Assembly (NCBI GenBank): GCA_004794785.1
Contig: SJOL01004326.1
Span: 65,098 to 129,097 of the forward strand
Reading direction: 5' to 3'
Source: Opisthorchis felineus
Taxonomy: Eukaryota > Platyhelminthes > Trematoda > Opisthorchiida > Opisthorchiidae
DNA length: 64,000 nucleotides
Shown here piece after piece: positions 47,561 through 60,479 of the stretch; position 1 is the stretch's first letter; every line of letters starts with the position of its first letter. Made by a program: the position numbers and the translations under genes. The notes beneath the pieces are model-generated. The model had not been told where the DNA came from. It searched no databases and worked only from the letters and a program-made list of their open reading frames with translations.

Positions 47561-50500
47561 CGTCATATTCCTAATAGAAATGATAGCATTATGTTGGTAA
47601 TTTACTCACAGTTGCCTTTTGACGCTGTATTGTCCACAGGCTAGCTATGCATATCTAGGAAGGAGAGTCATCCACAGAGATAGCCCTCGCCTCTCCACTG
47701 CACAATTAATGCTGTTGTCCAACAATTTTTTACTTTATGGAAGCCGAGCTCCGTAGAAAAATGTGTTGTGACGAAGTTCGCCGAACAAAATCATCTCATT
47801 TGTTAAATCTGAGGAGTATAAAGCAAACGAACGCCAATGACCGATTTTGCAGGGTGGAATTTGCATTTTATAATCCGCAGATGTTATTTTATTCTTAAAA
47901 AACACCGACGAACGCCAAATATGCTAAAGGGTGATTTCGTGATTTATCCCTCGTAACCCGGTAACAAAATGCGAGTAGGTGATGGCCCGTGACCTTGAAA
48001 TTTCGCTCACTTAAACAAAATGCTATGAGCGATATATCACCGGAAGATTATCACCGGCGAGGTTAATTTGGGTGTGCTTCTAGTGAGCGGCCTTGAGTCC
48101 AGCTGAACGTGAATGTCTTTCAAAGTTGGCACCATTGGTTGAGTACTCGAGCTCAGTGGTAGCTTGAGAGCATCCGTATTGGCAGTACTTCAACCTACAC
48201 TGACAAAAGTATTTTGGCACCATGAATATTGGTGGCCACGTATTCCCATATTGTGGCCTAACAGGAACTCTCCTGGCTTGAATTCAGTTTAGGTACCACT
48301 GACCAACCGAACAAGGCCTACTTTCGGCATGATATTATCCTCAACTTTAAAGGCTTTCCTTCTGTATTGTTTAAGATTATCGTGTGCAGCTCCTACGATG
48401 GTTTCTCCGCTACAATCATTAATCCAGTGGATATATGCGTTCGTGGGCCTTCATCTGGACTGAAGCAATAGTGGTTATGTCTATGATATGACAAGGGTGG
48501 ACGCTTGCCTATGAACCACGGGCCAGTTTTTCACATTGGATAGGGGTGATTTTGATGTTCAACTACGGTGCAAAGCATCCACCTCGTTTTGCGACGCCAA
48601 GGTTTCTTCTTCACAGACTAGAAGCCATTGTTTCATATCACTTGCGCAATTTCTTACACAGTGATTCAGTTATTATATAAGGACGCCAGGTGATTGTCCA
48701 AGCTTGAGATGGAAGGTGGTAGTGGTTTTCATTTTTCAGAATTTTCGCCCTTCGCCCACAAAGTAAACACATGGTGTCGGGTGTGGCACCGCGTCTTAGT
48801 TTTGTGGCTGTAACTACGAGGCGCTTGACTGCGCAATCAATAAAAGACCGGTTTTGTACAAAATTAATGGGGTGTCATGGGGCGATGATATCCTGCGGCC
48901 CACTGCTACATGCCCGGTGCGGGTGGGCAGTAATACCACGTATGACAGTCGCGGTGCAGTCGCCGCGCCATCACTGGATGGCCCCATATACGGGCGACTT
49001 CGGTTCAACGGTAGGGGTCAGTGAATAGATTTGGGATCACTAGGATTGGGATAAAAGACCGTGGAGGAACTGGAACGGTAAATATCAATATAGAATTTGG
49101 GTCTACTGATAGCACAGGATGTTTAGCAAGCGGACAATTAAAACAGACATTAAAGAGGCTGCTTCCGGGACGAGCATTCAGGAAAAGGAGCAAGATAAGG
49201 TTACCGGGAAGAATTGGAGCAAAAGGTGGCGATGAGTGGCCACTAGTTAATGTGGCCAGTGCGGTGCTGGCAGACCCTACAAAATTGCTAGACCTCGGGG
49301 AGTGACCTGAAGCTATAAGGTCCATCAGGATATAATGAGGGGCTTTAGCTCATGTGGTCTTTATCCTCATGCAATCCATATTCTCCGTTTATCGTGGATG
49401 CTGAATGGTCGGCAAGCAGAAGCATCTGAGCTGCATTAGCTGGAGCAAAACAGTAAGTGTGTGATTGGACCTAAAGGCGAATCAAGTGGGTTGGAGGATT
49501 AGCTCGATTGCTATGTTCGAGGGGAAAGGAATAGACTATCGGAGTGAGGAAATGTTTCCCATTTGCGTTTTCCTGGGAAATATGATTGAGCTTAAACCGA
49601 TGCGGTGATGGGCTGCCTCGGATGCAGCCGGTTGCATAATCCTTCAGAAAATTCTCTAGAGGGAAGATAACTTGCAATTTTAGATAGTTCGAGCTCCAGG
49701 TTGTAAATGAATCGTAGGCTGACAGCTAGTTCCGGGGACGGCTGACTGACTGGAATGCGGCTGGGAGAGAAACGCTCATTAGCGAAAATGTTTCCGCGCA
49801 TAAATAGCACCCGAAACTGCCGCAGACAACCACTAAAGCCATTCGGAGCGCTTGTTTGGAAAGAACAGGCGTGGTCTGGATAGGAGTGCTGGCTAATACT
49901 AGGAGGTCACGACGAAGAGTGGTGTCAAAAACACGGAAGTATTTCCACTCAGTGACATGTAGAGGAAGGGCAGATGGGACCAAGCCAGGCCACAGGTTGC
50001 ACGAGAAATAAGTAAGGGGTGGACAAGGTCATTTCGGGGCAGAATTGTTGCCAAGGTACGACATTGAGGCGTCTGGTTGCCTCACACTGGCACAGTAAAT
50101 GTTTCGTACTAGCAGCTGAGCAAAAGCAAGCCGAGGTAAGTGGAAGACGATGAAGTGTGTGGCCAACGCTCAGTGTCCATACTTATCTGTAACTCACCAA
50201 AACGCGTTTATAAAGAGCTGTTTGGACAGGGCTGGGTTAATCGACCATTTGAGGCAGTAGAGGACATGGGGTTGGAGATATAACTGGAGCCTCCTAATCA
50301 TTCGTGTGTTGTACGTGTGTGTTTTCGGTGTTGGGTACTTGTAGTCTTTAGAAGGAAGTGTTGGGCTTGTGAGCATGTTATGGTACCGGCGCGCTTCCAT
50401 TGACCTTTAGTTAAGCCCAATCGCCTTGTATAACACACTTGAAGTAGCCATATCGTGTCATGGGTTCTCAAAGAGATTGACTAGGATAAATGCCAAAAGC

Positions 50501-53500
50501 GGAACAGGCTCCATTGAGCATCATAGGTGGCCGACAATACTTCGCTTTCCATTTTGTTGCATACATATGGCGGTTGAGAACACTGGCGTCCAGTGAATCA
50601 TCCACGCCAGTTGAAAGGTGGTGAGCACACGCTGGGATATGATAGCAGCAAATGCGGGTGACCACCAAGCAGCTAGCGGATTGCTGGGTGTTAACGGGGG
50701 GAAATAATGGAAGTTGAAAAACGCAGAGGTGGTTTGACAGAGGTTCGTTATCCATCGGGGATGACAGCTGGCCGTATATGAGACTAATTAAATTCCACCC
50801 GCCAACGCGTAATTCCAAGGGAGTTCAAGTGGTTTCAGTGTGCTACACCGCGACGGCGCATGGATTGCCTAGCTGGGATCTTGCTTGTGTACAAACAAAT
50901 GCATCACATAACGCGTTCATGTTAAGAGTAAAATGGGTATATTTCTTAGCCCGCAGGCATGCTGTCGTTTTTCTCGGTTTCGGAGGATAGCTACGACCCG
51001 GATACTGGTATCGTAAGGAAAGATTTGAGCTATTGTGGAAAACGAGTGAGATTGTAGTTGTGGACAATCATGATGGATTTATTACACAGAATAAAGAGAC
51101 GCAAGAATAGAAATGAGTGAAAATACGTAGTTAGGAATGGAAAGGGCCCAGCAATGAAAGGGATGGGAAAATCGGGAGGACCTACATCACATGCATTTAA
51201 GGAATACATGGTTAAGAATTGCACGAATAAAGTAAGTTAATGAATACGTGCTCGTAAGTGAGTTCGGGTAATACTATCGGAATGCTAAGTGTTAGACTCG
51301 CATGGCAGAAAACTTTCTGGTGCGCAGCAAGCTCGTGTGGGTAAACTTGTGCTAGATGTGCGGCGGTTGTGATGCTAGCCAGCACGGATGAAGACAGATG
51401 GTTCTGTTGTGCGAAGGCATTTTACTCAGTAGGACCAGAGAGCGGTTGAGTATCCGACCTCTTGGAATAAATGATGTGAATCCCGGCGGTTAATTTTAGC
51501 CAGCAGTACAAAAAGTTGCTTATGTTAGCCGGTGTGCCAATGTGAATGGTCAGGATGAGTTTATAACAGGCTCCAGTTTGGACTACCTTTGGTACATGTT
51601 TTTGCTTGCTGCAGGCTCCGTTTGGGGTCTTTTGAATTTGGGTTGGATAAGCCCCAGACTTTGGGAAGGTGGATCTGGGAACCGCAACACGGTGAATGAC
51701 TTCGTCCGGTGCCAGGGTGAGAAAAGTGGACTTCAGTGTAGAGGCTACAGGGGAGGGCGAAAATAGTGGGTGCTACCCGCAGAGTAGCCGCTTTGGATAG
51801 GCGAGCCTTCGAGCAAATGGTTTTGGGATATGAAAATTTCCCTTGCACCAGAAGGAATAGCGTGATGGGGTTCAGCGGTAGAGTTCAGTGCTTTTATTGT
51901 GAAAATTCTGACAAGCGATTACTGGTTCTTCTTGAAGGACCAAACGTTTTTGTCTCTTTTTGCAGACAAGTAGCCGAGACCGGAGGATGAGGCCAATGGT
52001 TACATAGTTCGACTCCTCTGGAAGGACACAAACCAAACAACCACAGTTTCGGCACACAAAAGCATCATCCCGGACAGGCGCAGCCTTTTCTTTGTAGAGA
52101 TTCAGGAATATCCCGGGCTGTCTTACCGTCTTCGGAACGGGCGCATGAGCAAGGTGAATTAGGCTGCAGTGCCATCAGCTGAGGTTTTTCCTTGCGGAAA
52201 CTTTGTAGAAGCGTTAGCCCAAAGAGAATTTTTGCAAACCGGCGGGGGCAGAGACCTTTCGCTGAAGAGTGGGATGAACTTAGTGTATAAGGTCCCGGTT
52301 GCCTCAGAATGGGTCAAGCTTTCAGAATCTGCGGGTAGGCTGTATAAATACATACTATGGGTGTAAATAAGGTAGAGGGTGTGAAGCCACAGGGGGATGG
52401 ACCGAGTTCAAAGTACTCACGAGTGATCACGAGTGGAACGATCCACAACTAGACCGCCAAGGAATGGATCAGATAGGAGAGCCTCGCTCTACATGAAAGC
52501 CATTACAACTTTTGCTACACTATCCGTGGTACTTTTTACCTATTAACGTTTGGTTAGATGAGGACCAAAACTCTCGAATAAAACAGTTATCTGGACATTT
52601 GAAAATATTCTACAGGGGTTGAAAAACGGCATTGTGGATATTTCAAAGATCTAAATACCACTTACTATGGAATGAAAAATGGAATTACATAGAAAAAGAA
52701 GAATATATTAAAGTATGAAAACAATATTATCTGCATCGCGAAAGACTAAGTGGACTGGTCCAAAGATTACTTCAGATCCTTCTGCTGTTGGAATCTGGCG
52801 TTGGCTGTAGTACAACAGAAATCAAGCGTTTGTCAAAGCTAACTAAACTTGCGTATGTTCGAAATCCTAGCTCCCCTGGACGCCGGGCACAGTACCCACA
52901 AGTTCGGTAGGTGGACTACCCTGCTCAAAACGAAATAAAGGATAGCATGTTAATATTGGGCTGATGATAAAAAAGCTGTGATTTCTGCACCCGGACAAGA
53001 CCGTAAAAAAGAATTCAGTTCGACTTAGTGCACACAAATCGCACCGATATGAACATTGATCGTCCAGGAATCTTGAATAGTTGACATCGCGGAGCCTTCC
53101 ACAGCACGTGAAGTGATGGGCTGTTGTTCTGAGGACCAATATCAGACGTCTATATGTGCTCCCTTCCTATCATATTTTCTCTAAGTGATTCTTCTATGTT
53201 CCGTTCATTTTCCTCTGTCGTCTAACGCCAAATTTTTACAGCCTTCTATTTCCTCTTTCGTCAAAGCAAACAAAAAATCCAGCGGTGGATGAAATGTGTC
53301 TATATATACTAAAGCACTTACGGCCTATTCGCCAGGCGGACTTGCTCCTTATGCATAGTAGTTTAACTTGAAACGGAAAACAGCGAGTCAGCTTTATCAA
53401 ATTTGCCGCTGGGCGCGCTAGCCTCTACCCTGAAAACGTACAGGAAGTAACTTTGCGCTGGTGGGCGAGATGGAATTAGGGAATGAGTAGGACCGGGGGC

Positions 53501-54299
53501 CCAGCATACATACGGACACGGGTTGTTCGTTTGCTGCGCGCGGAAAAGAGTGGCAATGGTTTTTCACGTTGTGCTCATCGCTTTTTCAGCCCATTTGTTC
53601 AAGAATTTTCACATTTGAGCGGCAAGATTTTTTAACCCCTAAATTCTATGAGGTAAACGTCCAGTTACTAACAGGTAAAACAGCTTTAAAAATTTATTAA
53701 TCCCCTTGAGTATGTTGGCAATGCCTCTAGACTTGGTACATTAGGGACGTTAATCGGCTGCTTATCAGTTTGAAATAATATGTTCATCGAGCTTGGCGAA
53801 TGGCTCCTAAACAGTTTGTCACCATGCGTGGATCCTTCATCACTGCGCAGTTGGCTGGTTTACTTCCCCACTACTGCTCTCGCATACTTCTAAAGCGTAG
53901 CTGGTGTCCGCAACGTGAACGCTGTTTCCGGATTGTCTGGCTCACAATTGCCTGATAAAGTATGAGGGAATCTCTCCTGAAATTATAGATGTTGGTTTGA
54001 GAACAATAAGACCTGAATTCTTGTGGCACATCAAATAAACAATAAGATGGAAACTTTAGCCCAATGGCGATAACAAGAAGTCTACATTGTAAAACAACCC
54101 ATCAGGACTGAGCATGAACCATAGAACAAAAACAATTGAAACACCGCGTGGATCACGAATTTTTCCAGTAAACAACCCACACTGGTGAAGAGAACATTCT
54201 GACTGAAAGACTCAGCTCCAGCTTCGTACACGCCGCGAAAATGGAGTACTAGGCCAGCTCAGTAGCAGCAATGGAGTTCAATAAACTCGGTGAGGGAAC
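47561..54299. other. Long stretch without recognised gene or element
   Basis: The plus strand is G/T-rich to about 52.4 kb. Segments near 44190-44260, 45320-45400 and 48890-48990 share a weak common pattern (gtaccgtcatcgc..., cagccccata...), suggesting an old dispersed repeat. A tRNA-like A box (gagctcagtggtagctt) occurs near 48150 without a good B box. Frames at 48771-49028, 49021-49305, 51542-51990 and 52169-52366 are open but not recognised. Confidence 0.4.
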
Positions 54300-55900
54300 C
54301 CAACCATAACGCCGTCAAGCTGATGCCCCAGTCGTCACAAAAAACGGGACGCTGAAAACCGTCTCCCATGGAGAGGAGGATGCAATAAACAACGTGAAAA
54401 AAGAAGAAACCGTTACCATTTTGTTAACAGTTGTCACGGAACCACCGGACCGCATAAACAAAGCGAAGGCTTTGCTTGACAATACCATCACGTATCGCTC
54501 AACGGAAAACGATGAAACCAAGAAGCAAGCCAACGAGATCAACAAAACTTTCAGGAGATTCCAGCAGCCGCAAAGGATTGCAAGAGAATAATGTTGGGGA
54601 ATGAGAGTTCCTGGGTCGGGTACTTCCCGTTTCTAAGGGCTCCCAAGAGTTCACACAGGAATTATATCTGCTTCGACCCATTGCGTTGCTCATGGGGACA
54701 ACAGCGTGCAACCTTCCAATGGAACTGCGAAAAATGTTTGAACATTCTACTAGCGAATCTTCATACTCAATCGAATATTAAAACCAAGTCCTGGAAAGAC
54801 TGGAGGACGTAAACATCGATGACAAACTTAAGCTATCGTTTGATGTAAGCTCACTGAGCCCATATGCGATCCTCATTTCGGCTAAAGCAACTGTTGAGAC
54901 TTTGGATAACTGTGGATGGAGAAACGAACCTCTGGGGGAAAAGGACATGACAGAATTGCTCAGAATTTGCCGGACCACATCTTCTGGATACGATGGAGGT
55001 TACTACAGTTAAATAAGAGGTAAAACGATGGGATTGCCGACTTCGTGTTTCATCGCAGGAGCGAGCCATATTTCAGAATAAATCCAAAGTTATGGATCCG
55101 TTACGTGGACGACTGCACAAGAAGTGAACTACACCAAACAAAAATTATTGAACAACGACTTTGACGGTACTGAATTTACAATGGAAGAGAAGAATGACGG
55201 AGGACTGCCATTCTTGTTCACACTTTAAGCCAGGCTGCCAAATGGGCAAATACAAACCGAGGCCTACAAGGAAGCGACCCTAGGAGACCAAGTCCCGAAT
55301 TACCATAGAAACCAACCGGGATGTCGCCAGCAGAACTTCATTCCAACACTCCCCAAGCGGATTGGAAGACGCTGCACCAACACTGAATTCAAATTCAAAG
55401 GACATCGTCCACGCACACCTTTCAAAGCCAATAATTTTTCAAAAAAATATCCGAAGAACTGCGAGGACAAGTCACCGAGCAACTCAGCAATGATGAGAAA
55501 AAACAATCACAGAGACAAGATGGTTGCGACGGCACAACATAACGGTCGAATATTAGCCCGCGAATATGTACTTAAAAGCACTTTCACAAGAACTGAAAAC
55601 ATCAAAGATGATCGGTAGTTCACACAAAACACAGTGCCGAGGCCGTGGCGAACACTACGTAAGACAAACTAGGAGGAAGCTATCCACCAGGCTGCGCGAA
55701 CTTCGGCTAGACATGCGTTGTGATCAATTCTCACCGGTTTCCACTCGAGAAGAAACTATATCAAGGCAAGTGGACCTATAAACTCACTCAGACGACCGCG
55801 CGCTGACGATGTCTCCACGCATTGCGGTGAAAAAATTGTATGTCGAACGCCAAGTTCGGCGAGCAGATCGACTAAAATCTAGCCTATATCTGAAAATCCA
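54300..55900 (+). mobile_element. Penelope-like element, degenerate (RT + GIY-YIG)
   Basis: The RT N-terminal region (54394-54591) reads PPDRINKAKALLDNTITY and KKQANEINKTFRRFQ. LSFDVSSLSPYAILISAKA follows near 54833, then MTELLRICRTTSSGYDGGYY near 54948 and the polymerase box RYVDD (55099-55113). FTMEEKNDGGLPFLF (near 55178) is the usual block after the RT box. The C-terminal endonuclease reads CRGRGEHYVRQTRRKLSTRL (55635-55694), equivalent to the GIY-YIG signature; YVGQT is changed to YVRQT. Many stops and frame shifts show it is inactive. Known: this RT plus GIY-YIG order is specific to Penelope-like retroelements. Confidence 0.85.
55803..55844 (+). ncRNA. Possible hammerhead ribozyme relic at the Penelope-like element 3' end
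   Basis: Core-like boxes ctgacga (55803-55809), gaaa (55829-55832) and gtc (55842-55844) occur in the right order just after the endonuclease. Stem II would be gtctcca against ttgcggt, with several mismatches, and stem I does not pair well. Known: terminal repeats of Penelope-like elements often carry hammerhead motifs. This copy would not be active. Confidence 0.3.
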
Positions 55901-58799
55901 TTTGGATTAATTTACATGGCGGCGGCAGCACTCTGTATGTGCTGTATTAGTGGCATGGTACTTGGAGAGCCATAGCAATATGGAGCCTTATTTACTGCCA
56001 GTTGGTGGTATACTGTCAACATTTTTACGGTGTGTGCCTCTGAATGAAGCTTTGGGCGTCAGAAGTTGTCAACACGTGTTAGTCCATGGCCAGTGGCGGG
56101 CGAGTTTCGAGAGCATTCTGTACTTAAGGGTTCCAAGCTACTATTATGCTGCAGAAGTTTTGTGCTCCTATTTTATTTTAGACGTTCTGCTACCGGTCGG
56201 CATGCACTATCGTGCGCTTCTAGAACAGACCTGGCCGAATAACCCAACGTATTTAAAATCAACCGGAGCAAGGTCCCCCGCGAAAGATTAACTTCGGAGT
56301 GCATTGAAGCCGCTTGAGGCTGAGGAAAAGCTGCCAAATACTGTAACTAAAATTTTGTCGACTCGTGATCGCGTTATTTGGCGGCCAGATGATTCATAAT
56401 TTTCTTGTATCTAACATGCATCACTCATGTAGAGCCTGCTCTGTCGCTTGTAGAACGCTTTGGAGTAATATTCAGTTGTTTCGGGTGCTATAATTGCTTT
56501 ATCTATGGAATAATTTTGTGCAGGGCAATGGCTGTCCCAGTTTGATTCCACAATTGTGGGGTAAGACCGACTAATTCAATATGCAGTGCAGGCAATTACA
56601 TCGGTCTAACACTTTAGGCTGCCATCAAAGCGCAGGAGACGTTGGTCATTTATTGACAGATGGTAATTTAGCCATGTACTCCTCCCGGTGGGTTGTTTGC
56701 CTCGTTAGCCATTTTGTTTGTGTTGTGAGCACAAAATTTCTTTACCTGAACACAGCCTATGCATTTTGAAGTGGCTGGCAGCTCTCAATATCTATTCTGA
56801 GAAACAAGCTTGTACTCTGCAGTCAAAGGCCCATGGAGCCTCAGGACTTCCAGTGGGTTTGAGCTCGTCGAATGAATAAACAAGCGTCTATTTAACCATC
56901 GAATCTCATCGAATGCAGTTACGTTCGCCGTTGAGAAGCCTGGATGATAATGTGCAGGCCACCCAAGCAGGCTTGACATGAGACCCCAAGATGTTTCAAG
57001 AAATTAAAAAACCACAGCACGGCACCTCAGGATTATCGAGGATTGCTAAGGCAACGAGGTGTCTGTTTACATGCGATGTACTGCACACGAACCCCCGTTC
57101 TCCTTTGAAGTGCGATGTTTTTATATAGACCACGCTGAGAGTATTTAGGTATTTTACACCGCGCAGCGACAAAACCTGGAAATTGTGCTCGCCGTCTTAT
57201 GTCTTTACAAGCTTTGGACGCTACTTATCATTTGTTACAACAGTGAATCGACCCTAAACCTGTCGCTGCTTTGGTTCTCTGATAGAATTACTTTTAAATG
57301 TTCACTCTGCGTTTATTGGACTGTGTGACTGCGGCACTGTTGCATGGTCAATTATCTCTCATAACAGCGAAACTCCAGTCTAGTACCTCTATCTTTTAGT
57401 GTGGATTCGCAAGAAGGATTGCATCAGGACAAGAGGAAGGCATTTCAAACAAGAGTGGTGTAAACGACAAACTTTATTTAGTATTACCTCGACGAAAGAG
57501 TTCGCTGCATAAAGCGAACTCTTCGTTTCTAGTGCTAGCATATACTATAATTAATTCTCAGGATAATGAGAAAATGAACAAGTACTTTCTCTTGGCAGTG
57601 GTTTGAAGAGTGTTCAAAACACAATAATAGTAAACACGGTAATCAAGAGAAAAGAATGATCAAAATTGGAAGAATGATTCCTATGAGTTTCCTAATAAGT
57701 GCTACGTAACAGTGTCAACGACTGCATGACCAGTGGTTTGTGTACAGTTCTTATGTGCACTCACCCTTAATGAACGCAGCCATGCCGAGATTCTAACGGA
57801 ATTACACTGAGCCCAGTCACACATTAGGTTTAGTCTTGAGTCGGAAAGCCAGGTTTGTATCAGCCTCCTGGACGCTGTGGTGACTAGAAAAACAGATGAC
57901 TCCCTTCGGCGGTTGGTGCGTAGGAATAGGACCTGAAATAGACAGTTCGTCAATTTTGACAGCTCTGTGCCCTTAAGCCGAAAAAAATAACGTATAATGC
58001 CTGGCCAAAAAAGCAATGAGAAATTGCCCGGACGACATAATTGCCACGACGTAGAATTAATGGAGGACATATTCAAGCGGAATTGATCGGCACTCCCCTT
58101 TGTGCAGACAACCATACGATAAGCGGGGCCCTAACCACAATTAGTATCCATTGCAAAGAATCAGATTTACATCAGTTCTCATACCAACTTTGCTCCCGGG
58201 GCCAAAATGACACCACAGTGACCCAGGCAGGCACCAAAACAACCTTCGCAGCTGCAACTTCACAGGAACCACCCCAGTCATATCCTCTCCTGAGAACAAA
58301 GCAGGTTTCGGCCAGCATTTGCGTGTAACGGTTCGATTGCTTACACAAAACGGCGTAAAACGGTTGAACAACAGCAGGATCGTCTGATAGAATCAGTGAG
58401 TGCTGTCCAGTTGGAGAAAGGATGGGAAACCCAATTCCAACATTACCGCTGCTCCCATAGGGGCTTTTCAGGCGGAGCACCGAGCCTTGACTACTTCCTG
58501 GTGCAAACGGAGTGCCCATCCGATTGCGCAGAGACAACTGGTTTTTCTCATAAAAGAGTAAAAGCCCTCTTCAGATTCTTTCGTCAGTCGATCTTCTTCT
58601 GCAGACATTGATCAATGGCCATCGAGCAACTCGTTTCAGCTTTGTTGTGGCAGGTATTGTAATGACGAAGGACAAAGCCAGGCATGTAGCATCCACGAGA
58701 ACTGACCCAGCCGAAGTCCATCCTATCACAGTAAAACCCTCTGCACACGCCGTCGCAAGAACCTTGGCAATGATGCCCTGCAGACGGTCAAACTACCCG
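55901..58799. other. Flank between the Penelope-like and gypsy elements
   Basis: No recognised gene. There is a hairpin at 57496-57523. Minus frames at 57702-58115 and 58172-58537 are fairly long but have stops at both ends and no family similarity. Confidence 0.4.
57496..57523. repeat. 11 bp perfect inverted repeat
   Basis: aagagttcgct (57496-57506) pairs with agcgaactctt (57513-57523) around loop gcataa. With a one-base bulge the stem extends by a further cga/tcg. Confidence 0.9.
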
Positions 58800-59094
58800 T
58801 GTAACCGTGTATATTACTGCTGAGGCATCTGGGCAGTCTGTGGTTGGGTCGAAGCTCCGCCCCACGTCTAATGGAATGTGAAGTATGTTGCGGAACTTGT
58901 GGAATTGCTTCGCAGTGTTCGTTTACAACTGCATAATAGTCAATGAATACCATGAAAGTTCAAGAACGCGCGTGAGAATGTTCCTCTTTTAATTATGCGC
59001 ATATGAGACCTTTGCTCTCTTGGTTAATAGATTGTAACTGCTTGGTTAATGTTTCCCAATAAAGGACTTCGCGGCGAAGCGTTGTTTTCTCTCA
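58800..59094 (+). repeat. 5' LTR (295 bp)
   Basis: Starts tgtaacc and ends ctca; aligned end to end with 61603-61901. Shared blocks include cccgcgtctaatgg-like, gaacttgtggaa, tagtcaatgaat and ccatgaaagttcaag. The polyadenylation signal aataaa is at 59058-59063. Confidence 0.9.
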
Positions 59095-59096
59095 TT

Positions 59097-59114
59097 TGGT
59101 GCCATGACCAGGAT
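59097..59114 (+). other. Primer binding site, tRNA-His type
   Basis: tggtgccatgaccaggat lies two bases after the 5' LTR. It is complementary to the 3' end of animal tRNA-His (whose reverse complement begins tggtgccgtgaccagga), with one mismatch at the eighth base. Confidence 0.75.
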
Positions 59115-59157
59115 GCGGATGTAGATCCCATGGCCATAACTTTTTGAGGATGGAGAT

Positions 59158-59523
59158 GTGCGGACCTTTCTGGAGGAATTTGAGGATGTTGCGCAGGCAG
59201 CTGGACTGGAGACCAACCATGGAGGGTTGGCTGCACTGAAGACCCTCTTCAGCGGCCGAGCAAAGGCGGCCCTAGATGAGGCCAGAAAAGGAGCTCGAGA
59301 AAATGGACTGGGCCACTGCAAAGAAAGCACTTGCGGCAGAGTTCGTCCCACCGGCCGACCACCAGGAGGTTATGAAGCGGTTCAAGGCGGCCAGTGTGGG
59401 ACCCTGATGCCACCCAACCCTGTTCTCCGCCAGTCTGCAGCCATGTAGGCAGAATCGTGGAGACAAGCTCAAACAAGCCGGTGCCACAATTGCGGAATCC
59501 CTGAACACTGGAAACGACAGTGT
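59158..59523 (+). pseudogene. Gypsy gag remnant with CCHC zinc knuckle
   Basis: Starts FLEEFEDVAQAAGLE and LKTLFSGRAKAALDEARKGA in one frame. It shifts frame near 59297 to continue MDWATAKKALAAEFVPPAD and VMKRFKAASVGP, then hits a stop. A third frame holds the nucleic-acid-binding knuckle CHNCGIPEHWKRQC (59482-59523), a correct C-x2-C-x4-H-x4-C. Gag would form the virus-like particle. Confidence 0.85.
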
Positions 59524-59641
59524 CGTCGAACCCGACCAACTGTGAATAATAAATATGTGGATTACTCCTCTTTTCCCGGGTGGGTTGCGACTAGTGTCAT
59601 GACACAGGCTACGACACAGCCGAGAAGACGGGAAGAGGGAG

Positions 59642-59676
59642 CTGTGCCTAATCAATACAGGAGCCGAGATGTCACT
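59642..59676 (+). pseudogene. Gypsy aspartic protease active-site remnant
   Basis: LCLINTGAEMSL matches the retroelement protease pattern LxDTGAxxS, but the catalytic aspartate codon is aat (N) at 59654-59656. Stops follow within about 20 codons. Confidence 0.7.
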
Positions 59677-59769
59677 GAGAGAACGAAACTGAATACAAGC
59701 CATGTACCTCAACAGTGAAGGCAGTGGATGGATACTGATTGAAAATCGATGGATCTTTAATGAAATCAA

Positions 59770-60250
59770 ATGGTGCAAATCGGCGCAGCAAGCGTTCCTG
59801 ATAGGCAATTCGAATGAACAAGGGAAGCGCAAGAGGCCTTCAAACGTGACCAAGCGCGGATGGTGGATCAGCAGCTGACCCTCAAACTGCGCAGAGTCAG
59901 GGAGATGTTTACTGTTGCAACGTACGCTAGTGGTCGGGGTATCGGTGTAGTCCTGAAGCAGGGGAATTGGGCCATCGACTATGCCAATCGCGTCCTCAAT
60001 AACGCTGAACAGAAGTACTCAACTATTGAGAAATAATGTTTAGCGATCGTTTAGACCCTGGATAAGTGGAGGCCATGCTTTCTGGGACAAGGATTTCACG
60101 TGGAGACTCCTCGACCCCCTCGAGTGGATCAAGACCACCACAGATCCTAGCAGAAAGCTAGCGCCCTGGGCACTCCGGTTACAAGAGTACGACTTCACGA
60201 CCCGGCACGTGCCAGGAAAGGAGAACCACCTGGCTGACTAGCTGTCAGGC
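59770..60250 (+). pseudogene. Gypsy RNase H remnant (and end of RT)
   Basis: WCKSAQQAF near 59771 recalls the RT-RNase H connection. ATYASGRGIGVVLKQ at 59917-59961 is the RNase H start, where active elements have TDAS: the catalytic D codon is tac (Y) at 59923-59925. YANRVLNNAEQKYSTIEK then a stop, and FTTRHVPGKENHLAD in another frame, complete the usual order. Confidence 0.85.
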
Positions 60251-60479
60251 CCAGGGGCTGGAGATAGGAGCCAATAGCCTCGTCATCGGATTGGATCCTG
60301 GAATGTTGGTGCAAATGCAGCGGCAGAATCCTGTATTACGGAAGCTTGCATCCGCCCTGTTGGATGGAAGGAGTATTGGGAACGGGGAGGGAGACAAAGA
60401 ATTGGAGACGTTCCCGAGTCAATTCGATAGGCTGAGTCCGAGTAAAGCTGGCATAATATCCTGAAAAGTCCCCGATTCT

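Noticed and set aside
51542..52366. Three consecutive plus-strand open frames as exons of one gene
   Set aside because: No shared domain, no convincing splice-phase chain and no family resemblance.
57702..58537. Long minus-strand open frames as a gene
   Set aside because: Codon patterns look random, there is no recognisable domain, and the two frames do not connect by plausible splice sites.
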